From Gnetum montanum (Eukaryota; Streptophyta; Gnetopsida; Gnetales; Gnetaceae): a stretch of DNA of 64,000 nucleotides. The DNA lies in NCBI GenBank assembly GCA_015680685.1, contig MNCI01024031.1:281238-345237 (forward strand), in the 5' to 3' direction. The notes under the pieces are model-generated. The model saw nothing but the letters and a program-made list of their open reading frames with translations. It was not told where the DNA came from and made no database searches. Of this stretch, positions 32,331 through 45,307 are shown piece by piece. Positions within the stretch are counted from its first letter, which is position 1. Each line of letters starts with the position of its first letter. A program made the translations under genes and the position numbers.

Positions 32331-32920
32331 CTAATAGCATTTCATACCAATAATCCTTCTTATTTAAGCATGTCTCCATATGCGCTTTTTACATCAACAA
32401 CTTTTCCTAATGCTGGTTTTTTATCCTTTACATTATGTCATCAAAAGAAATGAATAATGTATTATCATTATTATGAAAATATTTTATTCTATCATCAGTA
32501 TGAAACAAATCTTAATAAAATTTTTCAATATCTTTGAGAGAAAGCATAGTCTATTCTTGTCTTGCTTTAAAATGAATGCAAAAAATATTTAGGCTTTTTC
32601 TTTATCATTTCTAATAATCTACTCTATCTTTATTTAACAAAATTCCTCCTCTTAATTTTAATAAAAAATTCCCTCTTCTTAGTTCAAATTATATTTCTAA
32701 GTACTTTGATAGTCTTTGGTGACTTTTAAATCTTCAATAAATTATAACTGTCTTACATTCTTCTTTATCAAACCATTAGAAATATTTGGAACACTATTTA
32801 GAATTTTTGTGAAACTCATACTTGAATTTCCAATATTGTGAATTTCAATTTGAAAATCCTTTTTATGGTTTTTTTAAGCCGAGAGGTCAATTACCAATGG
32901 TATTCTATCACATCCTCTTT
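32331..32920. other. Unassigned AT-rich sequence between the LINE and element F
   Basis: No coding block recognised; part may be the remaining 5' side of the LINE. Confidence 0.35.
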
Positions 32921-34309
32921 TGTCAACACAAAGTTTTTGGTGACCATTTGGGACCATCAATGTTGGTGGCCTCCCACTCTCATGACCTTAGGGGTCATGG
33001 GATCAAAGGCGTTCTTCAAATAGGGTTTAGGTGCTTAGTCTCTAGCAACACCAAGGTGTAGATACCTCCAAATAAACTCAGTAGTTATGAAACATACTAG
33101 ACATGAGTATGCCTTTGTTGTTGTGAATGTTGAAATGGTTAGGTTGTGTATAAAACTATAGTCAGCTATCATAAAAGAGATTTGGCTAACTTTGTCAAAT
33201 ACTATGAGTTTTTGGAGATTCTTATTTTGTTTAATCACTTAGATTATATGGTCCTTATAATACCTACTTGTAACAAATAAAATTTTTCAAAAACATTTAA
33301 ACACAATTCTACCAATCTACTCTTAATTTTCCCCAAAGAGAGAGTTTGATAAGAAAACTAGAAATAGAGCGAGATTCAATGGACGTAGAAAGAGAAAGAA
33401 AAAAAAAAGAAAATTTGTATAAAATCTCAAGTATTTAAGAAAGATAAATTGAAATGAGAAAACACTTCATATTAAAGTTATTCTAGTTCAATCTAACTAT
33501 GAATTATCCAAACCCTCTAAGATCAACAAGCAATTTCATAAAAAAAACCTTATTATACTACCAAAAATTGCTGCATAAAGGATAAAGTACGAGTCTCTAT
33601 TTTGACCAATTAATAGTTATTAAAGATTTCAGTTAACAAACCTTTCAAAAAAACTAATAATTTCTAGATTGAAATACCAAGGTAATACACTTTAAAAATA
33701 AAGAAGCTATTTCAGTCCCATAAAAATACAAAATATTTTCTTAGATTCTCTATGCTCAAAACATGTCAATTTTGTTAAGACATTACTATTAAATTGCTCT
33801 TGAGGCTTTCAACAACATGAGATCTTCTATGGAAATCTTAATAGAAGTCTAATATTGCGCAAAAATAGAGCTATAAAAGCAACCTAGGATGAATGCCAAA
33901 ATTAAATGTCAAGCATGATACTATTTAAACTATTAGCTAAGTAATTTAAAAAAAATGGGAAGAAAAGAATTGATAGGATTAAAATAGGGTAGCCAAATTA
34001 ATGTCTTTAGCAAGCCATCTTACAAGTAATCTTCAATTGTCTTTTTTCAAAAATTCTCTTTTTCTTTCTTATCTTTGAAGGCCCTTTTATAGTGACCTTA
34101 GGGTAGTTACAATAATCATGGGACATTATGGGTATTACAAATATCTAAGGAATTAATTCATAACCATCCTAGAAGTTACAACTTCCAAAGGAAGTTATTA
34201 GAAATCTAAGCTATGGTAACAAAGTGTTTCCTTGGTAATAAATGTCACATAGATTACAATACAAATTTACAAAAAATTGAGAAATATATGCCAAAGTTGG
34301 CAAGAATCT

Positions 34310-35873
34310 TGAAACACCACCAAATCTAGATTATGGAATCTTGGCTGCAAATTTTTTCTAAGTATTGAGACTACGATCTCTCTTAGATGGGAGCATAGTT
34401 AGCCTCTCATAAAGAGCATAGTTAGCAAGAAGGCCAATTTTGAAAATTTTTTCTAAGTGTTGACACTATGCTCTTCCACAGATGGAAGCATAGTCAACCT
34501 CTTGTAGAGAGCGTAGTTAGCAAAAAGACTAGTTTTTGCAAATTTGCTAAGTGTTAAGACTACACTCATCCTTAGATGGGACTGTAGTTAGCCTCTTGTG
34601 GAGAGCGTAGTCTACAAAAATCAATTTTCTCATAGATTTCACTAGCATTAAGACTACACTCTCCCCCAACCCAAAGTGTAGTCAACCTCTTGTAGAGAGC
34701 GTAGTTAGAAAAAATAGTCTCTAAGAACCTCCAAAATGCACCAACGATGCTAGACTAAGCTCCAGAATATAGCCAACTCACCTTCTACAACTGTAGTTGG
34801 TAAAATTATTCTTTCTTGTATCCCCTGTGCCCCAAAATTATAACTACGCTTGACCCCACGTGAGAACATGGAGAAAGTAGTCTTGTAGAGCATAGTCTCT
34901 AGCTTGCATTGTTTAGATACCTTATAGTCCTCTTGGCACACACACATGTGGTTGGCAACGTAGTCACAACCTCACAGTCCCATAGAGTCTAGCAAAGCAC
35001 AACAAAGTCCAACACCACCAGCTCCATCAGTGCACCACATGAACAATAACTATGCTAAGTGTAGTCCTAGCCATCCCATCTATCATGTGGCAACCATCTA
35101 GCATTTCCCACTAACCCTAACCCTATAAATACCTACATCTACAACATAGTAAGGTTGGGACCTCATATGTGATCAAGGGTATATTGGTGAACCAAAAGAG
35201 AGGTGAAGATGCAGACCATTGCAAACCCCCTATAGCCTAGTAGAATATTGCACCCAGTGGTACACCATGGTGGCCAACCTAGCAGATGCAAACACCTTAG
35301 CAAGACACTAGTCTTCATAGCTAGACATCCCAAGGAATTTCACTACGTTGTCCACTTTCACTTGTTGTACACTACGTACCTTCTAAACTTCTCTTTTGGT
35401 ATTAACTACCCTCAACTCCATTTGCGGTTGTACTCCACTTTGTTTTCACTATTTCTTTGCATTCTCCACATTTTACTTATATCTTTCACTATCGTACTAT
35501 GTAAACATGCTTAAACTAAACTCAAGTAGTAGTCTTTGTGTGTCAACAATGCCTACCTTGTTGAAACTCCTGACTATGCTCATTCTCTTAGCTACCTATG
35601 ACTACGCTTGACCCCACTAACACTGCTAACACCACTGATACCATAAACACTGTGAACATCGCAAACACCACCTACACCCTTAGCATCATCTCACATTAGC
35701 GTTGTAGCTAACCACACTACATCCCTAATTACATCTAGTAAGTCCTTGTTCGATGGCCAAATTGAACCAGGGCATTCCATCTACACCTCCAACAAGCCCT
35801 TGCATAGATTTGGTGTTATGTTGTGTGCCTATGGACCTCAGTGTTCTAGCCATCAATGTTTTCAGTTGTTACA
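34310..35873 (+). mobile_element. Solo LTR nested in element F
   Basis: 1,564 bases, absent from the right LTR of F. Ends are TGAAAC...GTTACA. It is flanked by AATCT and TATCC where the empty site in the right LTR reads TGTCC, which fits a decayed 5-bp target duplication. A TATA box (TATAAAT, 35,124-35,130) suggests forward orientation. It holds the 94-bp repeat below and ORFs of 65-88 codons without recognisable products. Confidence 0.75.
34350..34710. repeat. 94-bp tandem repeat in the solo LTR
   Basis: About 3.8 units with anchors GAC(T/A)C/GACTAC at 34,369, 34,462, 34,558 and 34,652. Each has CTACGCTCTC-like and GAGAGCGTAGTTAGC-like parts, so each unit carries an internal inverted repeat around GAGCGTAG. 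Confidence 0.85.
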
Positions 35874-37145
35874 TATCCCATAAGAGACTACAAATATCTT
35901 AGAAAATTAAACATAATTTTCTATGGAAAGTAAAATTAGATTTGTCAAATGTCCATAAATATTTTTCTCCTAAGCCAAAAAAATTTTCCATCTTTTAAAA
36001 TAATGCAATATATATATATTTAAAAATAATGTTGTTAAGGCTTTGTAGCTTTGTTGCTGCTTTTTTGACATGTTTACACAAAATGTGTAAACAAAATAAT
36101 TGTATGTTTATCTCATGCCCTGATATTGTGTTATCCTCTTCCCATATTTAGGGGAAAACCTATCATCTATGGTGCCCTACTACAACCTCAATGTCATCTT
36201 CTCCAAGCCAAAACAGATGCTTTCCTACCCTTCTCTGGTGGAGCCTTCAACTACACTATTGTCACATTTGTTGTCATGCTACCATCATAACTATTTTTAG
36301 TGATGGCTTTGCCTGAGCCATAGGTGTCGCTTTAGGTCATGGCCTAACCTAGCTAAGAAAGGTCACACGTTTCCTCGTTGTTGTAGTCTAGTTTGATGGA
36401 TTCTTCAGTTCCATCTTTGTTGTAAGGTTTCTTCATTAATAAATTTTTGTGCCCTATGCTTGAGTTTGGGCTTAAAATTTTACCAATTCTCATATATTCA
36501 TTGTTCATTTCTTCTACTTTTGATGGGTACCGTTGAATAAGAAATATTTCTTATGGTGTTTTAGGATGCATTTTTGGTGTTGACAATCTGAGTTTTTATT
36601 GTCCATTTTCAAATCCTGGATGATGCTCCAATAGTTTTTCATAATATTTAAAAATTTGTAAAGCCTTCTTAAGCTTTGCACTCCCATGTCATTAAAATTC
36701 CAAGGCTTATGCGATGGATAAAAAATAGTTAGAATTTTTTGTGTAGATAATGGTATTTTATCAGATCTAGCATTTGATGTTTTGAAACTTTATGAAATAT
36801 CTCTTATTACTTTGTAGCTAGCAGGTTCTAGAATATTCTTAAATAATGTTGAATAATTACAGTTTCCTTCGCTATGTTTCACTTGAATTAACAACTATAA
36901 TACTATTGTTTTTCTCCTTTCAAAATTTTAATTGATGACAATTGAAACCAAGCTCCACGGTTGTAAAAAAAATAGACACCTTGCCTGTTCATAAACACAC
37001 TTCCATTATACAGAGAAACTAATTGAATTATTGTCTCTTTTCCACTTGCATGCTATCTTGAATTCACTAATAACATTTGGATCTAATAAAACCCAAACAT
37101 TAATTTCAAAATTCTACTCCATAAGATGGCTTAAATGTGTCAACA

Positions 37146-37162
37146 TTTCATACCCCCTTTTT
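37146..37162 (-). promoter_or_regulatory. Polypurine tract of element F
   Basis: AAAAAGGGGGTATGAAA on the minus strand directly precedes the 3' LTR start TGTTGAC. Confidence 0.7.
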
Positions 37163-38460
37163 AGACATAAAATTTATTATGAACTTTTCTTTTTACATGG
37201 AAAAATGGAAATATTTTTTTGATAAAAACCTCATTCCAAATAAAACTTTAGAAACTACACAAACAAAGATTTAACCAAACTAATCTATGGGAGGGAAGAG
37301 AATAGTTAAAGTAACTCTCTGAGGAATTTTTATATCATGAATCCTTTCATATGTAATCTCAATTTTGATTAATGTTGTTCTTTCCTCTTTTAGAAGCCTC
37401 AACTTGATCTTCACTTTTGTCTTCCACAACTATCATTCCTTCTTTTGCATCCAACTCTTTATCTGTTGATTTTTTAGGTTCTTCCCAACTAGTTTCTTCT
37501 ATGTCTTGTGATACAAAAGCCTCTCCCCAAGAATCATATTTATTGGATTCTCCTTAGTACTTAGCTTTGGTGGTGCATTCATGAAAAATGCCCCAAATAT
37601 TAGATTGTATAGAAAGTCCACCAGTGAGAAATCTAAACTTATATGTAAGCCAAACCAAGAAAAGGCTTTCACTAGATGCTCCACAAGTAGTTTCCTTACA
37701 ATAGGCCCTCAATACATGCTTTAAACAACATCTTGTAACTTATGGGATAAAATGCATTCTTATTGCCCTATCTCTAAGAACCATTTTTCTACCTCACACA
37801 TAAACACTTTTCATATTCTACTTAAGCCTTGAAATGAGAAATGATGTATTTCCAAGTAAAGTAAATTTGAAATTCCCACCAATTACAATAACCAACTTTG
37901 CCATTTAGCTCAAATTTATTATATCTCCATAATCATACAATTAGCTAATTTAAATTCCACTATTTGGTTTTTGAAATTAATTCACCATGATGTAGTTATC
38001 TAACCATCACTCCCACTTACACACATGATAAGTAATGATTACTTGAGATAATATAATTTAAAATAACTTAGACTAACACTTTAAATTAAATATTATTTAA
38101 ACTAGTACTCTAACATATACATGTTTTAATAATAGTAAATAGACTTATCTAAGCATATGTATAAGATATATATGTTATGATCACATATTATATAAGTTTA
38201 TATATATGTTAATTATTATACATGTTACTACTAAGCATATGCATATTAAAGTTTATTACTTACTACTATGTATAAAAAATATTATTATATTTACATACAT
38301 ATACATTTTACTATATCATATGCATACATTAATTTATAAATATAGATTTAAGTTATGATGAGTTGTCCAAAATAATGTTTTATATGTAAAACATTATAAG
38401 GAAACTGCAATTCTATCCCACTTAATGTTGATAACTTGTACATATCCTTTAATAATTGTT
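37163..38460. other. 3' non-coding part of element F
   Basis: AT-rich (38,000-38,400 is almost only A and T). A minus-strand frame of 61 codons at 37,499-37,684 and a Lys/Glu-rich stretch after it are not recognised. Confidence 0.4.
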
Positions 38461-38467
38461 TCTTGAT

Positions 38468-39600
38468 CTAAAATGAACCAATACATTTAAAAGTTCTTTT
38501 TAGAGCCTTTCTATCAAACCACCCTTTAACTTGAGAAGCATTCTTTAATAAATTATCTTTAGCTGTATCCATTTCAGCTTCTCTTTTGATGAGTAAGGTC
38601 ATGAAACTTCTATCTTTATCGATCTTCTCACTATATCTTTGCACAAAATCTGATGCCAAAATTATAATCTTATTCGTAATTCTAGAAGGTAATCCATAGA
38701 AAAAACTATAACTTGATGTTCTAATAGCCTTCTTAAATCTAATACGAGTAGTCCATAATGCAGATTACAAGTAATCAATCCAATTTCTTGGATTCCCATC
38801 CATTAGCTTTTTAATGTAGAAAATAAGTTTTTTACAGGTAGATTTAGCTAACCCATTTCCTTAAGGATAATAATTTGAAGCAGATAATAAAAAGATGGAT
38901 TTCTTTTATGCCCATGTTGTAAACTCTTCAAATTGAAAAGTAGGTCCATTATCAGATACCAACACTTCAGGTAGACCAAAACTTAGGATATGATCTTCGA
39001 AGAACTTAATCATGTTTAATGCTGAACATTTCCATAGAGCTTTTGATTTAGACCATTTGGTAAAGTAATTGGTAGCTATGAGAATAAATTTATGTCCTGC
39101 TCTTGATGGAGTAATTGTATGAATGAAATCTAAACTCCATTGTTGAAATAGTCTATCCACAATTACTAGTTTTAAAGGAGGTCTAGCCTACTTGATTTTT
39201 GGCCCATGAAGTTGATGTTTGTAACATTGAATTTTCAAACTAATATCTTGATACATACTAGTCCAATAAAAATCATAATAAAGCATATGTTGCATAGTGG
39301 ACTTAGGGGACTTGTAAAATAGATTAGAATAATCATGGAACTATTCTAAAATGAAATTAATATAATCATTGTAAACACATTCCAAAAAAACCACTTTGAA
39401 ATCCTTTTTGTATAAAATTCCATCTTTAATCACAAATCTATTTTTCTTTTTGGAGAAAGCTCTCTTCCGACTCACAATTATGTCATTGGAAACTTTTCTC
39501 ATATCAAGGAATTCGATAATTTCATCATGACAATTTCTTTCATGAGTCCTTAATATGGATATTTCCTCTTCTTTAGTCATTAACTTGGCTAATACCATTC
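38468..39600 (-). pseudogene. Integrase of element F
   Basis: Minus-strand pieces run in order. FVIKDGILYKKDF lies near 39,400, before the zinc-binding region. The zinc-binding motif itself is decayed: QHMLYYDFYW...IQCYKHQ has only one cysteine of the CxxC pair. The core spans 38,906-39,160 with FQQWSLDFIHTITPS, ILIATNYFTKWS and LVSDNGPTF, where the first catalytic Asp and the DNG Asp are present. A C-terminal part near 38,650 has YSEKIDKDRSFMTLLIKREAEMD-type residues. It is open in three pieces of 63-85 codons separated by stops. Confidence 0.82.
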
Positions 39601-39649
39601 CTTTAATAGTTTTTCATATTTCCAATGAAAACTTAAAACTTTGAAGCTT

Positions 39650-40872
39650 TATGAGCCAATTTTTTATTTTCAATCCAATTTCATTTTGGGCTAAGAATTG
39701 TTTAACCATAGGCTCTATTAGCATAATATGAACTAATAAGCTTTCCAAGTAGTATGTGAAATGCTAAAATTCTTTAATGACTACAAATGCTTGTTTTTCT
39801 AAGTCTGAATAATTTAGCTTTGAACCTTTCAATTGATACCCAAAAAATCCAATTGGTTCATCTTGGCCTTCATCTTTTTGAGTTAAAATGACAACAACTA
39901 AAACATTTGAAGTGAAAGTATATAACCAAAAGTATTCCTTCAATTTTGGTAAGGAGCTTCTTGAATGGCTTTTTTAATTTCTACTAAGATTGTCTTTGAT
40001 TCTAGTTATTTCTCTACTAGGAAATCTTTCTTTAGCATATGCATGAAAGGTTTAGTAATTTTAGTAAATTTAGGGATAAAATTTTTAATGAAATATATCT
40101 TTTCAAAGAAAGATCTAAGAGACTTTTTACTTGTAGGATGCTTGATATTCTGTACTACTTGGATTTGGGAATTATCTACAAAAATTTATTTTTGATAGAT
40201 TATATGGCCTAGTAAACTTCCAGATTTAACCCCAAAGATACATTTCTTAAGATTTAATGAAATACCATACTCATTACATCTATCAAAAACTTATTGAAGA
40301 TGACCAATATGATCTTCCTTTTTCAAAAGACAGTGATATTATCCAAATAAACCACAATGAACTCACCTATTAAACCTTTATAGGCTAAATCCATTGCTCC
40401 TTGAAAAGTAGCTTCAGCATTTGATAATTCAAATGACGTTCTTTGGTAAGCGAAAGTTTCCCACTTGGTGATAAATGTTGTTTTATATCTATTACTCTTA
40501 TCTACCATGCTCTAATTATAGCCTAAAAAACCATCTAAGAAAGAATATACCTGACAGCTTGATACTTTAATCAGTATCTCATCAATTCAAGGAAGTGGGT
40601 ATTTATCTTTTTCTAAGGCTTTATTCAAATTTTTAAAATGTACACAAAGCCTAATATCACCATTCTTCTTTCCTACTGGATCAATATTAGCAAGGCATGT
40701 TGAATATTAGATCAGCTATATGATTCAAGCTTGCAATAACTTTTTGATCTTGGCTTCCATAGCTGGCTCAAATGATGGATTAAATTTTCTTTGTTTTTGC
40801 TTAACTGTCTTACAACCAGTTTTTAAAGAAATTTTATGTGTTATCACATTTGGTCTAAAAGCTTTAAGATCA
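39650..40872 (-). pseudogene. Reverse transcriptase and RNase H of element F
   Basis: The minus strand shows Ty3/gypsy RT blocks: KTGCKTVKQKQRKFNPSFEP near 40,800, IDPVGKKNGDIRLCVHFKNL near 40,650, YPLP.IDEILIKVS, SFLDGFLGYN, TFITKWETFAYQRTSFEL near 40,450, and FIVVYLDNITVF at 40,323-40,360. The catalytic YLDD has become YLDN, removing one metal-binding aspartate. RNase H sequence follows but is badly decayed. The N-terminal side runs into the assembly gap. Confidence 0.82.
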
Positions 40873-41657
40873 NNNNNNNNNNNNNNNNNNNNNNNNNNNN
40901 NNNNNNNNNNNNNNNNNNNNNNNNNNNNNNNNNNNNNNNNNNNNNNNNNNNNNNNNNNNNNNNNNNNNNNNNNNNNNNNNNNNNNNNNNNNNNNNNNNNN
41001 NNNNNNNNNNNNNNNNNNNNNNNNNNNNNNNNNNNNNNNNNNNNNNNNNNNNNNNNNNNNNNNNNNNNNNNNNNNNNNNNNNNNNNNNNNNNNNNNNNNN
41101 NNNNNNNNNNNNNNNNNNNNNNNNNNNNNNNNNNNNNNNNNNNNNNNNNNNNNNNNNNNNNNNNNNNNNNNNNNNNNNNNNNNNNNNNNNNNNNNNNNNN
41201 NNNNNNNNNNNNNNNNNNNNNNNNNNNNNNNNNNNNNNNNNNNNNNNNNNNNNNNNNNNNNNNNNNNNNNNNNNNNNNNNNNNNNNNNNNNNNNNNNNNN
41301 NNNNNNNNNNNNNNNNNNNNNNNNNNNNNNNNNNNNNNNNNNNNNNNNNNNNNNNNNNNNNNNNNNNNNNNNNNNNNNNNNNNNNNNNNNNNNNNNNNNN
41401 NNNNNNNNNNNNNNNNNNNNNNNNNNNNNNNNNNNNNNNNNNNNNNNNNNNNNNNNNNNNNNNNNNNNNNNNNNNNNNNNNNNNNNNNNNNNNNNNNNNN
41501 NNNNNNNNNNNNNNNNNNNNNNNNNNNNNNNNNNNNNNNNNNNNNNNNNNNNNNNNNNNNNNNNNNNNNNNNNNNNNNNNNNNNNNNNNNNNNNNNNNNN
41601 NNNNNNNNNNNNNNNNNNNNNNNNNNNNNNNNNNNNNNNNNNNNNNNNNNNNNNNNN
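40873..41657. other. Assembly gap (N run)
   Basis: 785 unknown bases. Reading frames drawn across it are artefacts. Confidence 0.99.
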
Positions 41658-41850
41658 TTTTGTAGTTGACCCACAATATTAACTCTAACTTTATCCACTT
41701 GAATGATCTTTTTATTAGATTTTTCAAGAATCAAAGCAAGTTCTTTTTATATAGATAATGGCATAATGATAGAGGTAGCTCCAGAATCAACCAAACAATT
41801 GTGTGTTAGCAAGTTTGAAGTTCTCCTTAACTAAGTTGAAATATTGGGAT
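41658..41850 (-). pseudogene. Aspartic protease fragment of element F
   Basis: The minus strand reads LTHNCLVDSGATSIIMPLSI, with the DSGA catalytic motif intact. Then a stop, then KELALILEKSNKK before the gap. Confidence 0.7.
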
Positions 41851-42660
41851 TCACAGCCTTAAGATAAGTATCTATATGCACTTCGTCTAATGGTCTATAT
41901 TATCTTTGAAGGAGCCCACAAATTCTTTGCAATTTAATCTTGAAATCTTTGATTGACTCTTTAATGCCTTTCTTAGCTTGTATTAGCCCATAGTACTATT
42001 GTTGTTGACCTAATTAATTACCAAACTAGGCCAAGAAAAGATTCTTCATGTCATCCTAGCTTGTTATATTGTTTTCTTGGCAAGTTTGAATACCGAATCT
42101 AATTCATATTCTTTAGATTTGCTACAAACAACCTACAAGCTTGATCTTGATGTTGAATATTTGCATGAGTCAAAGCTAACTCAAACATGCGAATATATTC
42201 TTTAGCTAAGTAAGCTTTTCTAGGAATAATAGGTTCATGCAAATATCTGTAAACTACCTTAGGAATATCATTGTAATTTTGAAATCCTAATGCTATAACT
42301 ATTTGCAAAGGACTTGCCATCTTACTAGAATTCCTTTTGATTGTTAAACTTTTATGTTTTTTTGACCTTCTCTTATAGACTAATAAACCAAACAAAAGGG
42401 GTGATCTTCTTATCCTTCTGGTGTTTACTTCACTACTTTTTCGAAACTCAAGAACCTTCTTCTATTCTTCTTCTAATAAATAATCAATCTTATAATTAAG
42501 AATCTCTTTAAAACCTTTAAAATCTTCAAAACTATCAGTCTATTTGATCACGAACTAAAAAATAGTTTCTAATTTCTTAAGTCCTTCTAGTAATAAAGAA
42601 ATGTTGGTGTGCTAGGATTACCAAGTTTATGAACTTAGAGGATAGATTTTCAACCCTCCT
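41851..42660 (-). pseudogene. Gag region of element F
   Basis: A minus-strand frame of 98 codons (42,099-42,395) has a basic N-terminus and a helical-looking RMFELALTHANIQHQDQACRL segment. It is placed between the 5' LTR and the protease, hence gag by position; the sequence itself is not clearly recognised. Confidence 0.45.
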
Positions 42661-42665
42661 TCTAG

Positions 42666-45307
42666 TGTAAAAAAAACTGTTGGCAACTGTTTAGGACCAC
42701 CAACATTGAGGGGGCCCTTGGTCTCATGACCTTGGTGGTCACAAGATCAAAGGTGTTCTTAAAATATGGTTTAGGTGCTTGCTTAATCTATAACAACACC
42801 AAGGCCTAGATACCTCCAAATAAACTCAGTAATTATGAAACATACTATATATGAGTATGTCTTTGTTGTTGCAAATGTTGAAATGATTGGGTTATGTATA
42901 AAACTATAATCAGCTATCATAAAAGAGATTTGGCTAACTTTGTCAAATACTATGAGTTGTTGGAGATTTCTATTTTGTTTAATCACTTGGACTATATGGT
43001 CCTTATAATACCTACTTGTCATAAATAAAATTTTGCAAAAAAAATTTAAACACAATTCTACCAATCTACTCTTAATTTCCACCAAAGAGAGAGTTTGATA
43101 AAAAAACTAGAAATAGAGTTAGATTCAATGGACTTAGAAAGAGAAAGGAAAGAAAGCATATTTATGTAAAATCTCAAATATTTAAGAAAGATAAATTGAC
43201 ATGAGGAAACACTTCATATTAAAGTTATTCCAATTCAATCTAACTACAAATTATCCAAACTCTCTGAGCTCAACAAGTAATTAAATAAAAACAATCTTAT
43301 TATACTACCAAAAACCTAATGCATAAATGACAAAACATGAGTTTCTATTTTGGCTAGTTAATAGTTGTTAAAGATTGCATTTAATAGAGCTTCCAAAAAA
43401 ATTTGACAATTTTTAGATTGAAATACCAAGGTAATATACTTTAAAAACAAAGAAGCTATTTTAGTCCCATCAAAATACCAAATCTTTTCCTAGATTTTCT
43501 ATGCTTAAAACATGGCAATTTGGTTAAGACATTACTATTACATTGCTCTTGAGGCTTTCAACAACATGAGCACTTCTATGGCAAATATTAATAGAAGTCT
43601 AATATTGCACAAACATAGAGCTATAAAAGAAACTTGGGAAAAATCTCAAAATTAAATGTGAAGCATAATACTATCTAAACTATTAGCTAAGTAACTTAAA
43701 CAAAGTGGGAAGAAAAGAACTCACAGGATTAAAACAAAGATACTGAATTGATATCTTTAGCAAGCTATCTTACAAGTAATCTTTAATGATTTCCCTTCTT
43801 TTGTTTTTCTTACCTTTAAAGGATTCTCTATAGTGACCTTAGGATAGTTACAATAATCATGGGACATCAAGGGTACTACAAATATATAGGGAATTAATTC
43901 ATAACTAACCTAGAAATTACAACTTTCAAAGGAAGTTATTAGAAATTTAAGCTATGGTGACCAAGTGTTTTCATGGCAATAAATATCATGTAGATCACCA
44001 TAGGAAGTTACAAAAAATTGAGAAATATATGCCAAAGTTGGCAAGTGTCCCATAAGAGACTACAAATATCTTGAAGGATTAAACATAATTTCCTATAAAA
44101 AGTAAAATTAGATTTATAAAACATTCATAAATCTTTTTCTCCTAGGTCATAAACCTTTTCCATCTTTTAAAACAATGTAATATATATATATATTAAAAAT
44201 TAATGTTGTTAAGGCTTCATAGATTTGTCATCGCTTTGTCAACATGTTTACACAAAATGTGTAAATAAAACAATTGTATGTTTATCTCATTCCCTAATAT
44301 TGCATCATCCTCTTCTCGAGCAGGGGAAAACCTATCATTTGTGATGACCTTGATGCTATCTCCTCCAAGCTAGAATAGATGCTTTCCTACCCTTCTCGAG
44401 TGGAGCCTGTAACTGCACCACCTTCACCTTCGTTGCCATGCTACCATCAAAACTACCATTAGTGATGGCTCTGCCTAAGCCATAGATGTCGTTTTGGGTC
44501 ATGGCCTAGCCTAGCCAAGAGAGGTCATGCATTTCCTTATTATTGTATTTTGGTTTGATAGATTCTTCAGGTCCATCTCTATTACAAGGTTTCTTCATTG
44601 ATAAATTTGTATGCCTTGATCCTGAGTTTGTGCTTAAAATTTTATCGATTTTCATATATTCATTGTTCATTTCTTCTACTTCTGATGGGTGCCATTAAAT
44701 AAGAAATATTTCTTAAGGTTTTAGGATGCATTTTTGATGTTGATAATCTAAGTTTTTATTGTCCATTTTCAAATCCTAGATGATGCTCCAATAGTTTTTA
44801 AAAATATTTATGAATTTGTGAAGCTTTGTTAAGGTCTACATTCCCATGACATTAAACTTCCAAGGCTCATGCAACAGACATCAAATAGTTAGAATTTTTT
44901 TGTAGATAATGGTATTTTATCAAAACCACCATTTGATGTTTTGCAACTTTGTGAAATATATTTTGTTGCTCTATAGCTAGTAGGTTCTAAAATATCCTTA
45001 AACAATGTTGAATAATTATGGTTGCCTCTACTATGTTTCACTTGGATGTTTCTCTTGAATGAACAACTATAATACTACTATTTTTCTCCTTTCAATGACA
45101 ATTGAAACCAAGCTCCATGGTTGTAAAAGAAAATTAGACACCCTACTTGTTCATAAACACACTTCCATTCTATAGAAAAAGTAATTGAACTTTTGTCTCT
45201 TTTCCACATGCATGCTATCTTGAATTCACTAATAACATTTGGATTGCATAAAACCCAAACATTAATTTAAAAATTCTACTTCATAAGATGGCTTAAATTT
45301 ATCAACA
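42666..45307 (-). repeat. 5' LTR of element F
   Basis: 2,642 bases, starting TGTAAAAAAA and ending TTATCAACA on the plus strand. It aligns with the left LTR throughout, apart from the nested solo LTR. It contains a short TA run near 44,180. Confidence 0.88.

Larger units (their letters stand above)
32921..37145 (-). repeat. 3' LTR of element F, interrupted by a solo LTR
   Basis: On the plus strand it starts TGTCAACACA and ends GTGTCAACA. It matches the right LTR except for 34,305-35,873. Without the insertion and one copy of its target duplication it is about 2,656 bases, against 2,642 for the other copy. The 60-79 codon frames here recur in both LTRs and are not genes. Confidence 0.88.
32921..45307 (-). 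mobile_element. Element F: minus-strand Ty3/gypsy retrotransposon
   Basis: Two LTRs (32,921-37,145 and 42,666-45,307) enclose gag, protease, RT, RNase H and integrase in Ty3/gypsy order on the minus strand. A polypurine tract lies at 37,146-37,162. No clear 5-bp target duplication remains: TCTTT is on the left and AGAGT on the right. A 785-base gap falls between protease and RT, and all frames are broken. The left LTR is longer only because another LTR has inserted into it. Confidence 0.88.

Noticed and set aside
32936-32955. Primer binding site at TTTTTGGTGACCATTTGGGA
   Set aside because: It lies inside the LTR of element F and the element runs on the minus strand; the similarity to a TGGCGCC-type site is probably chance.
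40720-41734. Open frames of 277-320 codons on both strands
   Set aside because: They run through the N gap; nearly all residues are unknown.
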